DNA of 64,000 nucleotides from Chrysaora quinquecirrha (Eukaryota; Cnidaria; Scyphozoa; Semaeostomeae; Pelagiidae), in contig JACTAT010000002.1 in assembly GCA_014526335.1 (NCBI GenBank), forward strand, positions 7,158,987-7,222,986, read 5' to 3'. A model generated the notes under the pieces. That model saw only the letters and a list, made by a program, of their open reading frames with translations. It was not told the DNA's origin and did no database searches. The position numbers and the translations under genes were made by a program. Below, in pieces: positions 43,015 to 54,812 of the stretch. The stretch's first letter is position 1. Each line of letters begins with the position of its first letter.

Positions 43015-45002
43015 GCATAATAGTTATATTCCTAGCGCCTAACCTGACCCCAGATTCCGTCTTTGTCAACAACTGGAAAAGGAATCAAAGTGACAAGAAG
43101 AGGTCATCCACTAGCATTTCCCCGATAACAGGAGCATTTTCCCCTATGGGGGGTTGAGTTCCCTGGTGAGGGGGCTGTAGCCCCCCTAGCCCCTACCTGG
43201 TGCCACCCCTGCCATGGCCATTTGACATGGCAGAAGCTGGCTGCATCAACTGGGGTCAACTGGCTTGGGTATTTTCACACCTTTTTCATTTGTTTTGTCA
43301 GCAGTCTTTGAAATCTGAGTTTAATGGGTAGTTTGTCTGGCTTTGAGCATTGTTATGGAAATTAACTTCTTATTCAACATAGCCCCAGCCATAAAACTTT
43401 TTCATTTCTTTTGCTTGCCCCAGCCAGTACCTGGCTAGTGGCTGGGGCACAGGCACCCTCTTCGAAACCTACTGTCCCACCTCAGAACAATCGGACTTGC
43501 TGATAGGCAGGTAAAAAACTTACAATATGCTTTTAGTGCTCCTTCACAAAGAAGTGAAACTAACAGAAATATTTTTCTTCGGAGACATTATGATTGGCTT
43601 ATGATAATTAAAATTTTTCGCAAAAAAATAAATATCCTAAATTCTTAAAGATAAAAACGAGGAGTAAACGTACATTATGATAAAAACGAGGAGTAAACAG
43701 CCTCAGATACTGTCATGAAGCCATTCTCGAGATTCATCAAGCAAATAGTCCTATGATTAGAATATTTCAACAATATATTTCGCAAATTACTAATTAGTAA
43801 TTTGCGGAATTTTTCTAGAAAGGACTCCGAAGCAGAGACAGGCAGAGCAAGGACACTCACAACTTGTTACGCAATGTTGAATGAGTCTAAATGAACATTA
43901 AATTGAAACTTTGAAGAAGTTGAACACCGGAATATAGTGAATAAAGTGTCGCTTAGGCCTAGGCCAAAAGTGTCAAAAATTAATTGAAAAATTTCTTCAT
44001 TCAGCATGATGGGTAGGTGTATGGTGCAAACTTTGAAGCAATAGGTCTGAAATGTCCAAAATTAACTGGACTCCACGACCTCACGACCGTACGACTTCAC
44101 GACCATACGACCCTATTTTTATTAATGATTTTTCATTTTCATAAATAGTGAATTCTAAGTTGATTTTCATTAAAAATTACCAAGATGACTTTGATTTTGA
44201 TTTATAAACCATTCGGAATCATTTGATAGGTGAACTTGACTTATATCAGTAGACATCATGACATCCATGTGGTTTGTGCAAAAGTAAACAGCAGTTTGCA
44301 TTATTGTTATTCGCGAGTCTTGGATTACTTTAATGGCATATGTTGGTGCCTGAAGTTATTTCTAACATGTCAGCATGGCGTGACACCAATGGAATAATAG
44401 GTAAACTTGAGCAACACAACGAAGCATTTTCGCATTGGCCACCTAAAACTCAAAAACAATTTTATTTGTGACAACGAATGGCTTATGGTCTTGAAGGTTA
44501 AAGTGATGTTGCGTTTAAAGGTACGTATAGTTTATGCATTTGATATCCCTCGTCCAATTTCAATATGTAGCTAAAATCGGGACTGTAAACATAGAAGCTA
44601 TTTTATAAGAATACCTGGCTGGCTTTGATATCAGCCTGCTTGTTTTTTGTTTTTCAAGTGATTTTTCAAGTACTTGTCACCCCCTTCCCTTCTCGAAAAC
44701 ATGTTTGAAATGCCTCTCCGGGCAAGGGCTTAACCCTGGTGAATTATGCTTGTGCGCATCTCAAATAGTTTATGAGGTAGCAAAAAATATTGACCCAAAT
44801 TTCAGACTGGTGTTTCTTATAAAGTTTTATAAACGTGCACAAATTCTTTATATGAAGGGTTTTTGTAGCTATGTATTAGGTCCAGTTTTAACATGGGACC
44901 TGAAATTAAAAATTTTTCAGTTTTTTCTTGCTCTTAACTTCTGGTTCGGCAGTAAGCATTCGCAAATTAGATAGACCGCTTAAGGCTATCTTTAAAACCC
45001 GG

Positions 45003-45100
45003 AATGAGAAATCGGAACCGGAATCGGAATCGGAACCGGAATCGGAACCGGAATCGGAATCGGAATCGGAATCGGAATCGGAATCGGAATCGGAATGGCT
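45003..45100 (+). repeat. GGAATC hexanucleotide array (left palindrome arm)
   Basis: About 15 units of CGGAAT with CGGAAC variants, preceded by GGCTATCTTTAAAACCCGGA. A shorter complementary array is at 47500-47582 in the right arm. Confidence 0.9.
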
Positions 45101-46089
45101 ATATTAAAAACCCGGAACGAGGAATCGGAATCGGGACTGCAATCGGAATCGTCATCGATAAATGTAATTAATTTATTACGTTGATTTGTAGGCTTTCTGA
45201 AAGATCTTAAGTAGGGACAAATGACAAAGTTGAACCAGAAAATAGATTGCCCAGATGTTTGTGTAATAGAAATTGATTATTTTCATCACAGATTTTTAAA
45301 AAAATATCCGAAAGCAAAGCATGTCTTCCCTCCTCAATCGACTCAACTCAATTTTAATTAGGAGCTTTTGAATTCTGATAAACGAAGGTAACAGAAATCA
45401 ACGAAAGGAAACAGCATTGGCAATAGGAATTCAGAAAAAAGATGCAAAACGTCCAGAAATGTATCAGAAACAAAACTTCTACAAAAAAATATTTTTTTTG
45501 AATAACTTTCCTAAGCAATATAGACAACAAAACAGTTAAGAATATCTAACTAGATAATATAGACAACAAAACAAGTTTTTAGTATTAAGAGTAATAAAAA
45601 AATGATATATGCATTGATTGTTAATTTCAAGATTGAAATGGCAACCAGCCAAGTTCACGAGGGGAAGGAATTCTTTGGCTACCTTCAGATCGTTGGTGGA
45701 GAAGTTTCCATATCGTGCAAGTATGCATGCAAGTTTCATGTGAAAGTGCACATTTTGTGGATAATCCGTGCAGGTTTTTGTCCTGTTACCCTGTCTCTGT
45801 ACTCTGTCTCTTGGCCAATACTGCCAAGAAACTTCACATTCTCCAAAGAAAATTCTGGAAGATTGTACGTAGGTCTGGGTTTAGGCTTCGGGAGAGAATT
45901 TCCAGCATACATCGCCTTTCTCGACATGGCACTGAGTGAGGGGCGAACAACATCTGCTCAGTTTTCCCAATGCACTCTTTGTTTAAAGTTATGGGCGGGC
46001 AAAAGGCAGATTACAATCTTAATAATTATATCATCTTGTTTCTTTTTATGTTTGCTCATTGACATTAATTGCATTCTTGACTGAGCATG

Positions 46090-46284
46090 CATCTGGAGAG
46101 GTTATGTAACATTATTTCATATTGCTCATCTTCAGAACATTTTAGCCGTTTCCTAATTGAAATTTCCAATGACTTGACATTTGGGCTTCAGAAACGAGAA
46201 CACAGGTTAGTAATTTCCAGTTTGAAAGGGCGAAAGTTTTCTGAACATAAATGAAATTGAATTATGTTACATAACCTCTCCAGT
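46090..46284. mobile_element. 195-bp MITE at the exact centre of the palindrome
   Basis: The termini CTGGAGAGGTTATGTAACAT match in inverted orientation at both ends. There is no coding content between. Confidence 0.7.
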
Positions 46285-46412
46285 TGCATATAGCTCAGAC
46301 GACAATGTAATTAATGTCAATGAATAAAACTGAAAGGAAATTAGAGGATATACCTATCAAAGAAAGATTATAATCTGAGCAATTGTAATTTGACCCTTGT
46401 GTTTCTGTAAAA

Positions 46413-47006
46413 TTGGATAGGGCAATAATATTCTACAAAATTCTTAACCAAAGGGTATTTCACTCCTCGAAAAAGCGTACAAGACTCCTTTTTAAACAAA
46501 AGGATTTTTACAAGATTCCCACGAAAACTAAAGAGATGCCAGCAACAGCAATCAAACCAAGGACTTGTCCGCCCATCGATCAACAGTTTTTCACCATTGC
46601 AGCCCTCTCTCTTTCATTTGGTTTACATGGGGTAAACCCAGAGCAGCGCCCTTGTTATGTACCCACAACAAAGAATTTCACGCTGAAATGGGTGCATGGG
46701 ACAACTGTTTCAAGATGTTATGGTTGCGGAGGAGGAATCCCTAATCCACCTTCTGGACCCCCACACGATCTTGTTCTTGTTTGCAAGGATGTACGTGAGT
46801 ACAGAGACAGGGTAACAGGACAAAAAACCTGCACGGATTATCCACAAAATGTGCACTTTCACATGAAACTTGCATGCATACTTGCACGATATGGAAACTT
46901 CTCCGCCAACGATCTGAAGGTAGCCAAAGAATTCCTTCCCCTCTTATGCAGAGAGCATCTTGATGCGCTCAGTCGTGAATTTGGCTGGTTGCCATTTCAA
47001 TCTTGA
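46413..47006 (+). CDS. C-terminal fragment of a transposon-type protein with a Cys-rich motif
   Basis: The useful part starts near residue 60. It has KWVHGTTVSRCYGCGGGIP, NPPSGPPHDLVLVCKDVREY, RDRVTGQ, then QNVHFHMKLACILARYGNF and LPLLCREHLDALSREFGW. Such a block (C-x2-C, then paired His/Cys further on) occurs at the end of proteins I associate with cnidarian DNA transposons, but I cannot name the superfamily. The left arm carries an inverted, broken copy of its last third (45602-45800). The first 50 codons overlap a degenerate copy of the 135-bp MITE (about 46440-46540) and are probably not original. Confidence 0.45.
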   Translation: MDRAIIFYKILNQRVFHSSKKRTRLLFKQKDFYKIPTKTKEMPATAIKPRTCPPIDQQFFTIAALSLSFGLHGVNPEQRPCYVPTTKNFTLKWVHGTTVSRCYGCGGGIPNPPSGPPHDLVLVCKDVREYRDRVTGQKTCTDYPQNVHFHMKLACILARYGNFSANDLKVAKEFLPLLCREHLDALSREFGWLPFQS

Positions 47007-47939
47007 AATTAACAATCAATGCATATATCATTTTTTCATTACTCTCAATACTAAAAGCTTGTTTTATTGTCTATATTATCTAGTTAGATATTCTGAACTG
47101 TTTTGTTGTCTATATTGCTTAGGAAAGTTATTCATAAAAAAATATTTTTTTGTAAAAGTTTTGTTTCTAATACATTTCTGGACGGTTTGCATCTTTTTTC
47201 TGAATTCCTATCGACAATGCTGTTTTCTTTCGTTGATTTCTGTTACCTTGGTTTATCAGAATTCAAAAGCTCCTAATTAAAATTGAGTTGGGTCGATTGA
47301 GGGGGAAGACATGCTTTGCTTTCGGATTTTTTTTTAAAAATCTGTGATTAAAATAATCAATTTCTATTACACAAACATCTGGACAATCTATTTTCTGGTT
47401 CAACTTTGTCATTTGTCCCTACTTAAGATCTTTCAGAAAGCCTACAAATCAACGTAATAAATTAATTACATTTATCGATGACGATTCCGATTGCAGTCCC
47501 GATTCCGATTCCTCGTTCCGGGTTTTTAATATAGCCATTCCGATTCCGATTTCGGTTCCGGATTCCGATTCCGATTCCGATTGAGCCTGAATATATTCTT
47601 AAAGTATTCTTATTTTTTCAAACCTGATATAGTTTCAAAGGAACATAGTTAAAAGAAAAATTATCTCATTAGGAGGAAATGGTCAAGCGATTAGCGAAAG
47701 AAAAATACAACTATTATAACAATAAAAATGTTGTTAACAATCATAAAGTTTCACTTTAACATTGCGAAACAGGCAACTGCTGAAAAAGTAGACCAAAATA
47801 TGCAAGCTGAGGCAAATCTCGCATATCCACGGAGTGTTCTTCGTTAGGTGAGGCATTTCATTGAGGTGTTTCCGTTTAACTTTCAATGCAAGGTCTCTAA
47901 TGGTAGCAGGGACCAGGGAGAAATGATTCCAGTCGTTCC

Positions 47940-49306
47940 CAGAGGCGGACTGGCAACGAATATCCAGTGTTGTTACTTCCAGTAAAAGGGCCCGTACCTA
48001 AAGTAGCTTATTTATCATATACGTTGAATGCTGCTAGCTCTTCCCTCCAAAAAATCCATAAGGATACATTATCGTCATCGTGAGAAATTCGTTTGCGACA
48101 ACCCGTCCCAAACCGAGATATCGTAGCCAGCAGACTCGTCCTTCTAAGTTAGCATAATAATTATTTTCGATGTAACACAACTTTTTTGCAATACAGTACC
48201 AGAATACATTGGGGCTTTTATTAACTGTAGGGTCGCTAGCACCAGTGGAGGGGCACAAATGAAAATCGGGCACGATTGTAGCAATGTCGCCGAAGGCGCA
48301 ACCCCATTTAGGGGTCCAGGGGCGCTTTGCCAGAAAATTAGGGAAATTATAACTTAGAAACGCTCTAATGACCATTTTGAGCATTTTGAGACCGCTAGAT
48401 TACAATTTTCGTCGCACTTAAATGAATTTCTGCCAATCCAAAAGGATCAACCTTATCTCCTACGATTTCTAGAATCTATTTACTGCCAGTTATCGAGACA
48501 CGTTGCTACTGCCACGCAAAAAACATAAACAATACATAAAAAATTCTTTCAACTCTAGGCAACAACCCACCCTTAAACATGATTCTGCCATGGGACAACA
48601 TTTATTAGATCACCCAGAGTGTGCGGAAAATTACAACGAGGATTGTTTTCGAATAATTGGCAGGGCTAGATCCTCGTTTCATCTCAGCGTTTGGAATCTG
48701 TCCACATCAAAACCAAAAAGCTGGTTCTGTGTAGACAGAAAGAGTTCGCTTTCTCACTTGGACTCTTCAATTAATTTTCATTGTCGTTCCCGCCTAAAGC
48801 TGATTGATGTTTAAAACACAATGCCAATTTAGCTCTTCTTTCTGATTGGTGCATTTCGACCCGCATCTGGGTAGAAGTTCCGCTTTAGTCTAAGTGTTTT
48901 TGGCCTGTTTCTGACGTTCATACTCTGAGGAGTGCCAGACAAAAAAGCTTTTAAGTATGCCCAATAATGTTTTCGCTGGTTATCGCAATTATAGAAATTT
49001 CTATAGATATTACATTTCCCGATCTGAGTTGCAACTGAGTTGTCATAAACCGCTGACCCCCTACTTAATTTAAGCCACAAGCTGGATAGGAGTCGAAGCC
49101 GTGAAGCCGCAAACCTACAATAAGCCCCCCAAAGGCTGATGCAAAATATTTGCGTTCAAAATCTCATCTTGATTTCTATTAACTGTAATCTCTAGCAATA
49201 ATGATTCGTATGAATGATGAAAAGTTAATTTGTTGTAATTTATCAATTAAGGGCAAGAGGGCCCAGGTTGCGATCGCAACTTAGCATCCCTGCCAGTCCG
49301 CCCCTG
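47940..49306. mobile_element. 1367-bp non-autonomous hAT element
   Basis: The ends CAGAGGCGGACTGGCA and the complement of TGCCAGTCCGCCCCTG match at 15 of 16 positions and start with the CAG(A/G)GGCGG typical of hAT TIRs. Both are flanked by GTCGTTCC (47932-47939, 49307-49314), an 8-bp duplication. No transposase inside. It carries a Penelope-like fragment instead. Confidence 0.92.
48490..48785 (+). pseudogene. Penelope-like GIY-YIG C-terminal fragment inside the hAT element
   Basis: Reads MLLPRKKHKQYIKNSFNSRQ, then SAMGQHLLDHPECAENYNED, CFRIIGRARSSFHLSVWNL. After a frameshift near 48735 it continues CRQKEFAFSLGLFN and stops. The SA.GQHLL...CA..Y....F.II.RARS.FHL pattern is the end of the GIY-YIG endonuclease region of Penelope-like retroelements. 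Fragment only. Confidence 0.6.
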
Positions 49307-50159
49307 GTCGTTCCCTTCATTGTGCAACGTTAGTTTTTGCTGTTTTTCTAGCCTCTAGAATATTCTTAGGACAAAAAGGTGCAATTTGAATTAAGCAACT
49401 ACTAAGCAACTTTTGCTACTAAAAGGTGGTCATTAAAGGTCCAAAAATAAGCAACTTTTTGAACTAGAGCCAAACGAAGTTGCTTATAATTAAAACTGCG
49501 TGTAAGTCAAGTTCACTTATCAAATGATTCCGAATTATTTCATAACTCAAAATCAAAGTCATCTTGATACTTTTAATGAAAATCAACTTAGAATTCACTA
49601 TTTATGAAAATGAAAAATCATTAATAAAAATAGGGTCGTATGGTCGTGAAGTCGTAGGGTCGTGAGGTCGTGGAGTCCAGTTAAAAGAACATCCCCCGTC
49701 TTAGATTGTTAGTTTGTCTTGTGCCATAACATCAAAACTGTTATGAATTTTCTATGCTCATTTTACATACAGTTTTAGCTTTATTTTTATAGACCGCAAA
49801 TGCACCCACTTGACCTTTTTATAGCATCATCTAACATTACGTAACAAGTTGTCAGTGTCCTTGCCCTTCCTGTCTCTGCTTCTGAGTCCTTTGTAGAAAA
49901 ATTCCGCAAATTACTAATTAGTAATTTGCGAAATATTTCGCAAATTGCTATTTAGTAATTTGCGAAATAGTTGTTGAAATCTTCTAATAATAGGACTGAC
50001 TATTTGCTTGATGAATCTCGAAAAGGGCTTCATGACACAGTATCTGAGGCTGTTTCTAAAACAAGAATTTTTCTTTTTCATCTTAATGTCTGCATTATTT
50101 TACTTTAGATATTCGGCATATTCCCAGCTTGATTAGATAGGCTCATCAAATATCTAAGG

Positions 50160-50245
50160 GTATGTTACACTTAGATATCTAATCAACATAATATTTTTGG
50201 TATGTCTGGTGAATATCTAATGGAATATCTAAATAGTGTAACCAG
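50160..50245. repeat. short inverted repeat rich in TTAGATAT
   Basis: GTATGTTACACTTAGATATC on the left and ATATCTAAATAGTGTAACC on the right are near complements. Possible small MITE between the two palindromes. Confidence 0.5.
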
Positions 50246-51428
50246 ATTATGACTGAGTGATTAAAAAAATTTGATTTATTTGGTGCAACTGATGCTCTGT
50301 TTGATCAGAGGGTGGGTTTATTTCAGCGCACATCAAATAAAAGAGATGATTCACTTAGAGCAGCAAATCAAGACGTACCTAATAAAATGCGGAACTACCC
50401 AAAACGACGCAAAACGACCCAAAACGACCCAAAACGACCCGAAACCAGCAAAAAAAACCCAAGGCGACCCACCATCAGGTCAAAACAAACCATAACCACC
50501 CAAAAAATTATAACTTGCTTTTAAATCATTGATGTTAGGGTAGAAAATCCCTGAAATTCTTTCTTGGGACTTTCTTTGTCATGAAAAAGTCAGAAAGGCC
50601 ATTATGTTCACAAAAGCATAATTGTGTCTAAGCATGAACTTGCTTCAGATAAAACGCGACCGTACGTTTCATCAATATTGATATCTTAGTACTGAGTTTC
50701 TTATAAGCGAGTTTCTTTAAAAAAAGAGTGTCCTATCGCAACAATCACTCGATTATTGCACGATCGTGTTAGAAGTCACGAGTAGTGATCTTAAATTCCC
50801 GTTTAAACGAAAATATTTCCGAGAATGTTTTTATCAAAACCATCAAAACTTTGCAATGGGTGTACGCGTACGGGTCTGTAGAAGTGGAGTGAAATGCCCC
50901 TCTTTCGAATCATGAGGTAAGAAAATCTCACGATTCTGCGATAATCGCTCTATATAAAAAATTTTAATCGGTGGTGCTAAAATATGGAACCCGCCATAAT
51001 CACCCAAAATCAGCGAAAACCAGCCAGAATCAACAAATTCAGCCAAAATCACCCAGAATCAACTAAAATCAATCAAAAGCAGACAAAACCTATTGCGCAA
51101 TGCAGTAGTCATAAAATGTGCCCGGTCGAATGCCAACTCCCCTTTTGAGAGCAAAAGCAAACCAAATACAAGAATACAACGTAGACCAATATTCGTCCAG
51201 ACTCAGATTCACACTGGACTCAGATTGGGCTCAGATTGGAAACACTGTTGAAAAAACCCGCAAAACCCAATAAAAATCTTACTTGTTACAAATTTCATCC
51301 CTATTCATCATAACTACACACATGAGGCTATAACATGAGCAAAACCGCATCTCTATATCTTATGGGGTTCTCAAGAAAACTCAAGTTACCTACCCCACTG
51401 TATGGTGACGTCACTGCTTACTATGTAC

Positions 51429-51936
51429 GTAATTTATAAACAGTGAGACGACCTGAAACCACCTGAGACGAGCTTAAACCACCTGAAACAACCTGAAATG
51501 ACCTGAAACGAGCCGTCAAATTTGGAATAGAGGCTGAAACGACCTGAGACGACCTGCTATCTTAGCAACGAAGTGTTAAGGTCAAGGGATTTGTATTGTT
51601 CTTTACGCATTCTCACATTCTTTTCTTATCACAATAGGAACACGTGTCAGTCTCAAAGCAGCCAACCCTCTGGGAAGGTATTGCGTAATTTATAAACAGT
51701 GAGACGACCTGAAACCACCTGAAACCATTTGAAACGACCTGAAACCACCTGAAACAACCTGAAACGAGCCGTCAAATTTGGAATCGAGGCTGAAACGACC
51801 TGAGACGACCTGCTATCTTAGCAACAAAGTGTTAAGGTTAAGGGATCTGTATTGTTCTTTACGCATTGTCGCATTCGTTTCTTATCACAATAGGAACACA
51901 TGTCAGTATCAAAGCGGTCATCCCTCTGGGAAGGTA
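51429..51936. repeat. two direct copies of a 255-bp unit with a 10-bp internal period
   Basis: Both start GTAATTTATAAACAGTGAGA, continue with an array of GACCTGAAAC-type 10-mers, then CTATCTTAGCAAC(G/A)AAGTG and onward to CTCTGGGAAGGTATTG. The third, inverted copy is 52753-53005. A fragment (GACCTGAAACGACCTGGAAC, CTTAGCAACGAA) recurs at 56990-57050. Confidence 0.85.
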
Positions 51937-52085
51937 TTGTTCTTAATCTGTTGAAAAAAATCACTGTTGGAGCTGAAATTGATTGACTTCATATTATGAT
52001 TTCCTGATCAAAAGAAGGAGTCTGTTTTCAATAAAGATATTTGGTTGTTGCCGTTCTCCCACAAAGTCCCATTTACTGTATAAGC

Positions 52086-52221
52086 CGAGGGGCATTTCAC
52101 TCTGCAAAAAGGCGTACGAGATTTTCATTAAAACAAAAGGACTTTCAAGGGATTTCCAAGAAAACAATAGGACTTCCAGTAAAGGTGTACGAGATTTTCA
52201 AGGAGTGAATAATGCCCCTCG
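52086..52221. mobile_element. 136-bp MITE, 8-bp target duplication GTATAAGC
   Basis: Ends CGAGGGGCATTTCACTC and its complement. Internal arms GGCGTACGAGATTTTC and AACAAAAGGACTTTC have inverted counterparts. GTATAAGC stands at 52078-52085 and 52222-52229. Confidence 0.92.
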
Positions 52222-52509
52222 GTATAAGCTTTATGCATACCTTTTTTAAATAAATAAGCAGGGGCATTCTGAATTTTTTCGCCTTTTCTTTTTGTTTTTA
52301 TTCTGAATTTTATGTTTAACGCCAAATTCTTTAGATCAACATTTTGGTTCCGAAACTCCATCATGGAGGCATAGGGGGGAGGTTTGAAAACCGTAAAAAC
52401 ATTTTTTTAGCCAAAATAGTTGAAGCGTAGACCTGCATGTTAAAACTCTTTTAAACCACACGAAATCACAAATTGAAAACCGTACTTTTGAAGGTAAAAC
52501 CGTAAAACC

Positions 52510-52642
52510 CGAGGGCGATTCATTCTTTGAAAACCTCGTACAACTTTGCTAGAAAACCTATTGTTTTCACAAAAATCTCTTGGAGATCCTTTTGTTTTCA
52601 TAAAAATCTCGTACACCTTTCTGAGGAGTGAATTGACCCTCG
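52510..52642. mobile_element. 133-bp MITE of the same family, duplication GTAAAACC
   Basis: Ends CGAGGGCGATTCATTC / CGAGGGTCAATTCACTC. GTAAAACC at 52502-52509 and 52643-52650. Confidence 0.9.
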
Positions 52643-54210
52643 GTAAAACCACTCTTGAAGTGTCGAAAAACCCGGAAAATCGCCCATCATCATAACCCCT
52701 CATGCCCAATGACCCCTTATGGATCAGATAGACTGTCTTTCGCAGAAAATTAGGTGTCTGATGAAAGGATGGCCGCTTTGATACTGACACGTGTTTCTAT
52801 TGTGATAAGAAAAGAATGTGACAATGCGTAAAGAACAATACAAATCCCTTGACCTTAACACTTCGTTGCTAAGGTAGCAGGTCGTCTCAGGTCGTTTCAG
52901 CCTCGATTCCTAATTTGACAGCTCGTTTCAGGTCGTTTCAGGTCGTTTCAGGTGATTTCATCTCGTTTCAAGTCGTTTCAGGTCATCTCACTGTTTATAA
53001 ATTACGAAGGTATTGTTCTTAATCTGTTGAAAAAAATCAAGTTACCTACCCCACTGTATGGTAACGTCACTGCTTGCAACGTACGGGCCTACGGAAAACA
53101 GTTGAAAAAACCTTTTCGACTTTGATTCAACAAACGTGTACGTCCTGACGAGAACATACAGAAGGCTTTCAGTAGAGAGACATTTCACTAATACTTTATG
53201 CAGAATCAGAAAAGTCGACAACCAAGCATATGAACACTTTCATCTTGTAATAAACGAATGGAATGGGCCAAAAGAAGAATCGCAAGGAACATAGTCCAAA
53301 TGATATAGGCCTAGGGAATTTTCATTTCAGCAGCCTCATTTCAGCCTATTGCGCAATTGATATTAGGGTTTTGGCAGCATGTGCGTGAGTTTGGTTGATT
53401 CTGGTTGATTGTGGGTGATTTTTGGCTGGTTTTGGACAATTTTGGCTGGTTTTGGCTGATTTTGGGTGATTATGGCTGGTTCCATATTTTAACACAACCG
53501 AATTTTAATGGAAGATAGGCTTGAAAAGCTGCAGGTGATTGAATAGGCCCCTGGGAGCGATTCACAAAAGATTCGTCCGCCGTTCCGAAAAATCAATAGC
53601 AAACAAAGCGCATTGTTCACGTTTTTCGCCCCAAGAGGAAAGACAAATTTACAACGGAGGCATGATTTTTTGAAAAAAATTGAGGATTTTGAGGGGCTTT
53701 CTGCCCCTTAATAAGTGAAAATGACATTAATTGGTTAGTTTTGGGTGGTTTTGGGTTGATTTGAAGCAATTATGGGTCGTTTTTGGTGGTTTTGGGTGGT
53801 TTTGGGTCGCTTTGGCTGGTTATGGGTCGTTTTGCGTGGTTCTGCGTTTGAGTAAGTACGCAAATCGATAGCCTGTTTTAATTTTTATAAATAAAACAAC
53901 ACATTAAATATGAATAAAATTGGTACAAGATGAATTTCTAGGTAATAATTTAATCCATATGTATTTAACGTGCTGTACGAAGAACGCCTAATGCTGGTAA
54001 AAAAATTTCATCCTATATTTTGTGGAAAGAGTTCTTGAAAGTGGCAGCTTGGCCTCAATGGTTTGATTGTGGCACAAATATATAAAACATGGAGTAAATC
54101 ACTCCAAATTTTCTCCTACACTTCAGAAAAACCTGCATGAATATTGCAAGAAGTATAAACATTAGTGGATGCTATAAAAGTTAAAATAACCTGAAGCGAA
54201 AAGGGTTTTT

Positions 54211-54477
54211 CGAGGAGCATTCATTCCTTCAGGATCTAGTACACCACTGTCATGAATTTTAGAAGTCCCTTGGAAATCCTTTTGTTTCAAATTAATCTGG
54301 TATGTCTTTTTGCGAAGTGAAAAAGCCCAAGGGCAGTTCACTTTTTAAAAAGGCGTACAAGATTCACGTTCATTCAAGATTTCAAAGAGATTTCTTTGAA
54401 AACAATAGAAGTCCCAGAAACAGCTATACCGCAAATACCAGGGGTGTACAAGATTCCAAGGAGTGAAACTCCCTTCG
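54211..54477. mobile_element. two abutting, older copies of the 135-bp MITE
   Basis: 54211-54330 and 54328-54477 share the palindromic junction GCCCAAGGGC. Both keep the family order (GTACA.GATT, AAGTCCCTTGGAAATCCTTT-type phrases), but the termini have drifted and no clean duplication remains. Confidence 0.7.
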
Positions 54478-54719
54478 CGAAAGCAGAAAAGCACCTCGGA
54501 TCGGGTTTTAATGAGAGATTTTTCCCTTGTCCTCAAGTGATTCTTAAAAACTTGCTTAAGTCAGTTTTTAGCTTTATTTTAACTAGTGTCTTCTGAGGGG
54601 CGATTCAAACCCTTTCACGATAGCTCTATATGCCGAAGAACCTAGTTTCCTATCCTTTACAAGTACAAAACAATGTGACTGAAGCAAAGGGGCTAATCTG
54701 TTAGTGAATAATTCGTTAG

Positions 54720-54812
54720 TAATTTACAGGTGATTTCTGGTGATTTACAGGCGATTTCAGTTGGTTTAAGGTGATTTTAGGGTGCTGCAGGTGATTTTGG
54801 GTGATTTTAACT
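54720..54812. repeat. GGTGATTT array (10-12 bp period)
   Basis: GGTGATTTCT, GGTGATTTAC and GGTGATTTTGG phrases follow each other, the complement style of the AAATCACC arrays at 51.0 and 53.4 kb. Confidence 0.7.

Larger units (their letters stand above)
43695..50055. repeat. giant imperfect palindrome centred near 46187, interrupted by a hAT insertion
   Basis: Outer arms 43695-44235 and about 49505-50055 are inverted copies (e.g. CAGCCTCAGATACTGTCATG at the left edge, AATTCACTATTTATGAAAATG-type blocks further in). Inner arms 44985-45800 and 46796-47595 are also inverted copies. So are 46050-46090 and 46285-46330 next to the centre. Removing the 1367-bp element at 47940 and its duplicated 8 bp makes both halves about 2.49 kb. 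Segments 44236-44984 and 45801-45960 do not match their opposite numbers. Confidence 0.85.
50390..53850. repeat. second large palindrome, centre near 52.1-52.2 kb
   Basis: Left blocks 50390-50510 (ACGACCCAAA array), 50965-51110 (GTGCTAAAATATGGAACCCG and onward) and 51429-51680 are matched in inverted order and orientation by about 53740-53850, 53345-53520 and 52753-53005. A tandem duplicate of the 51429 block (51684-51936) exists only on the left. Two 135-bp MITEs lie near the centre. No gene. Confidence 0.78.
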
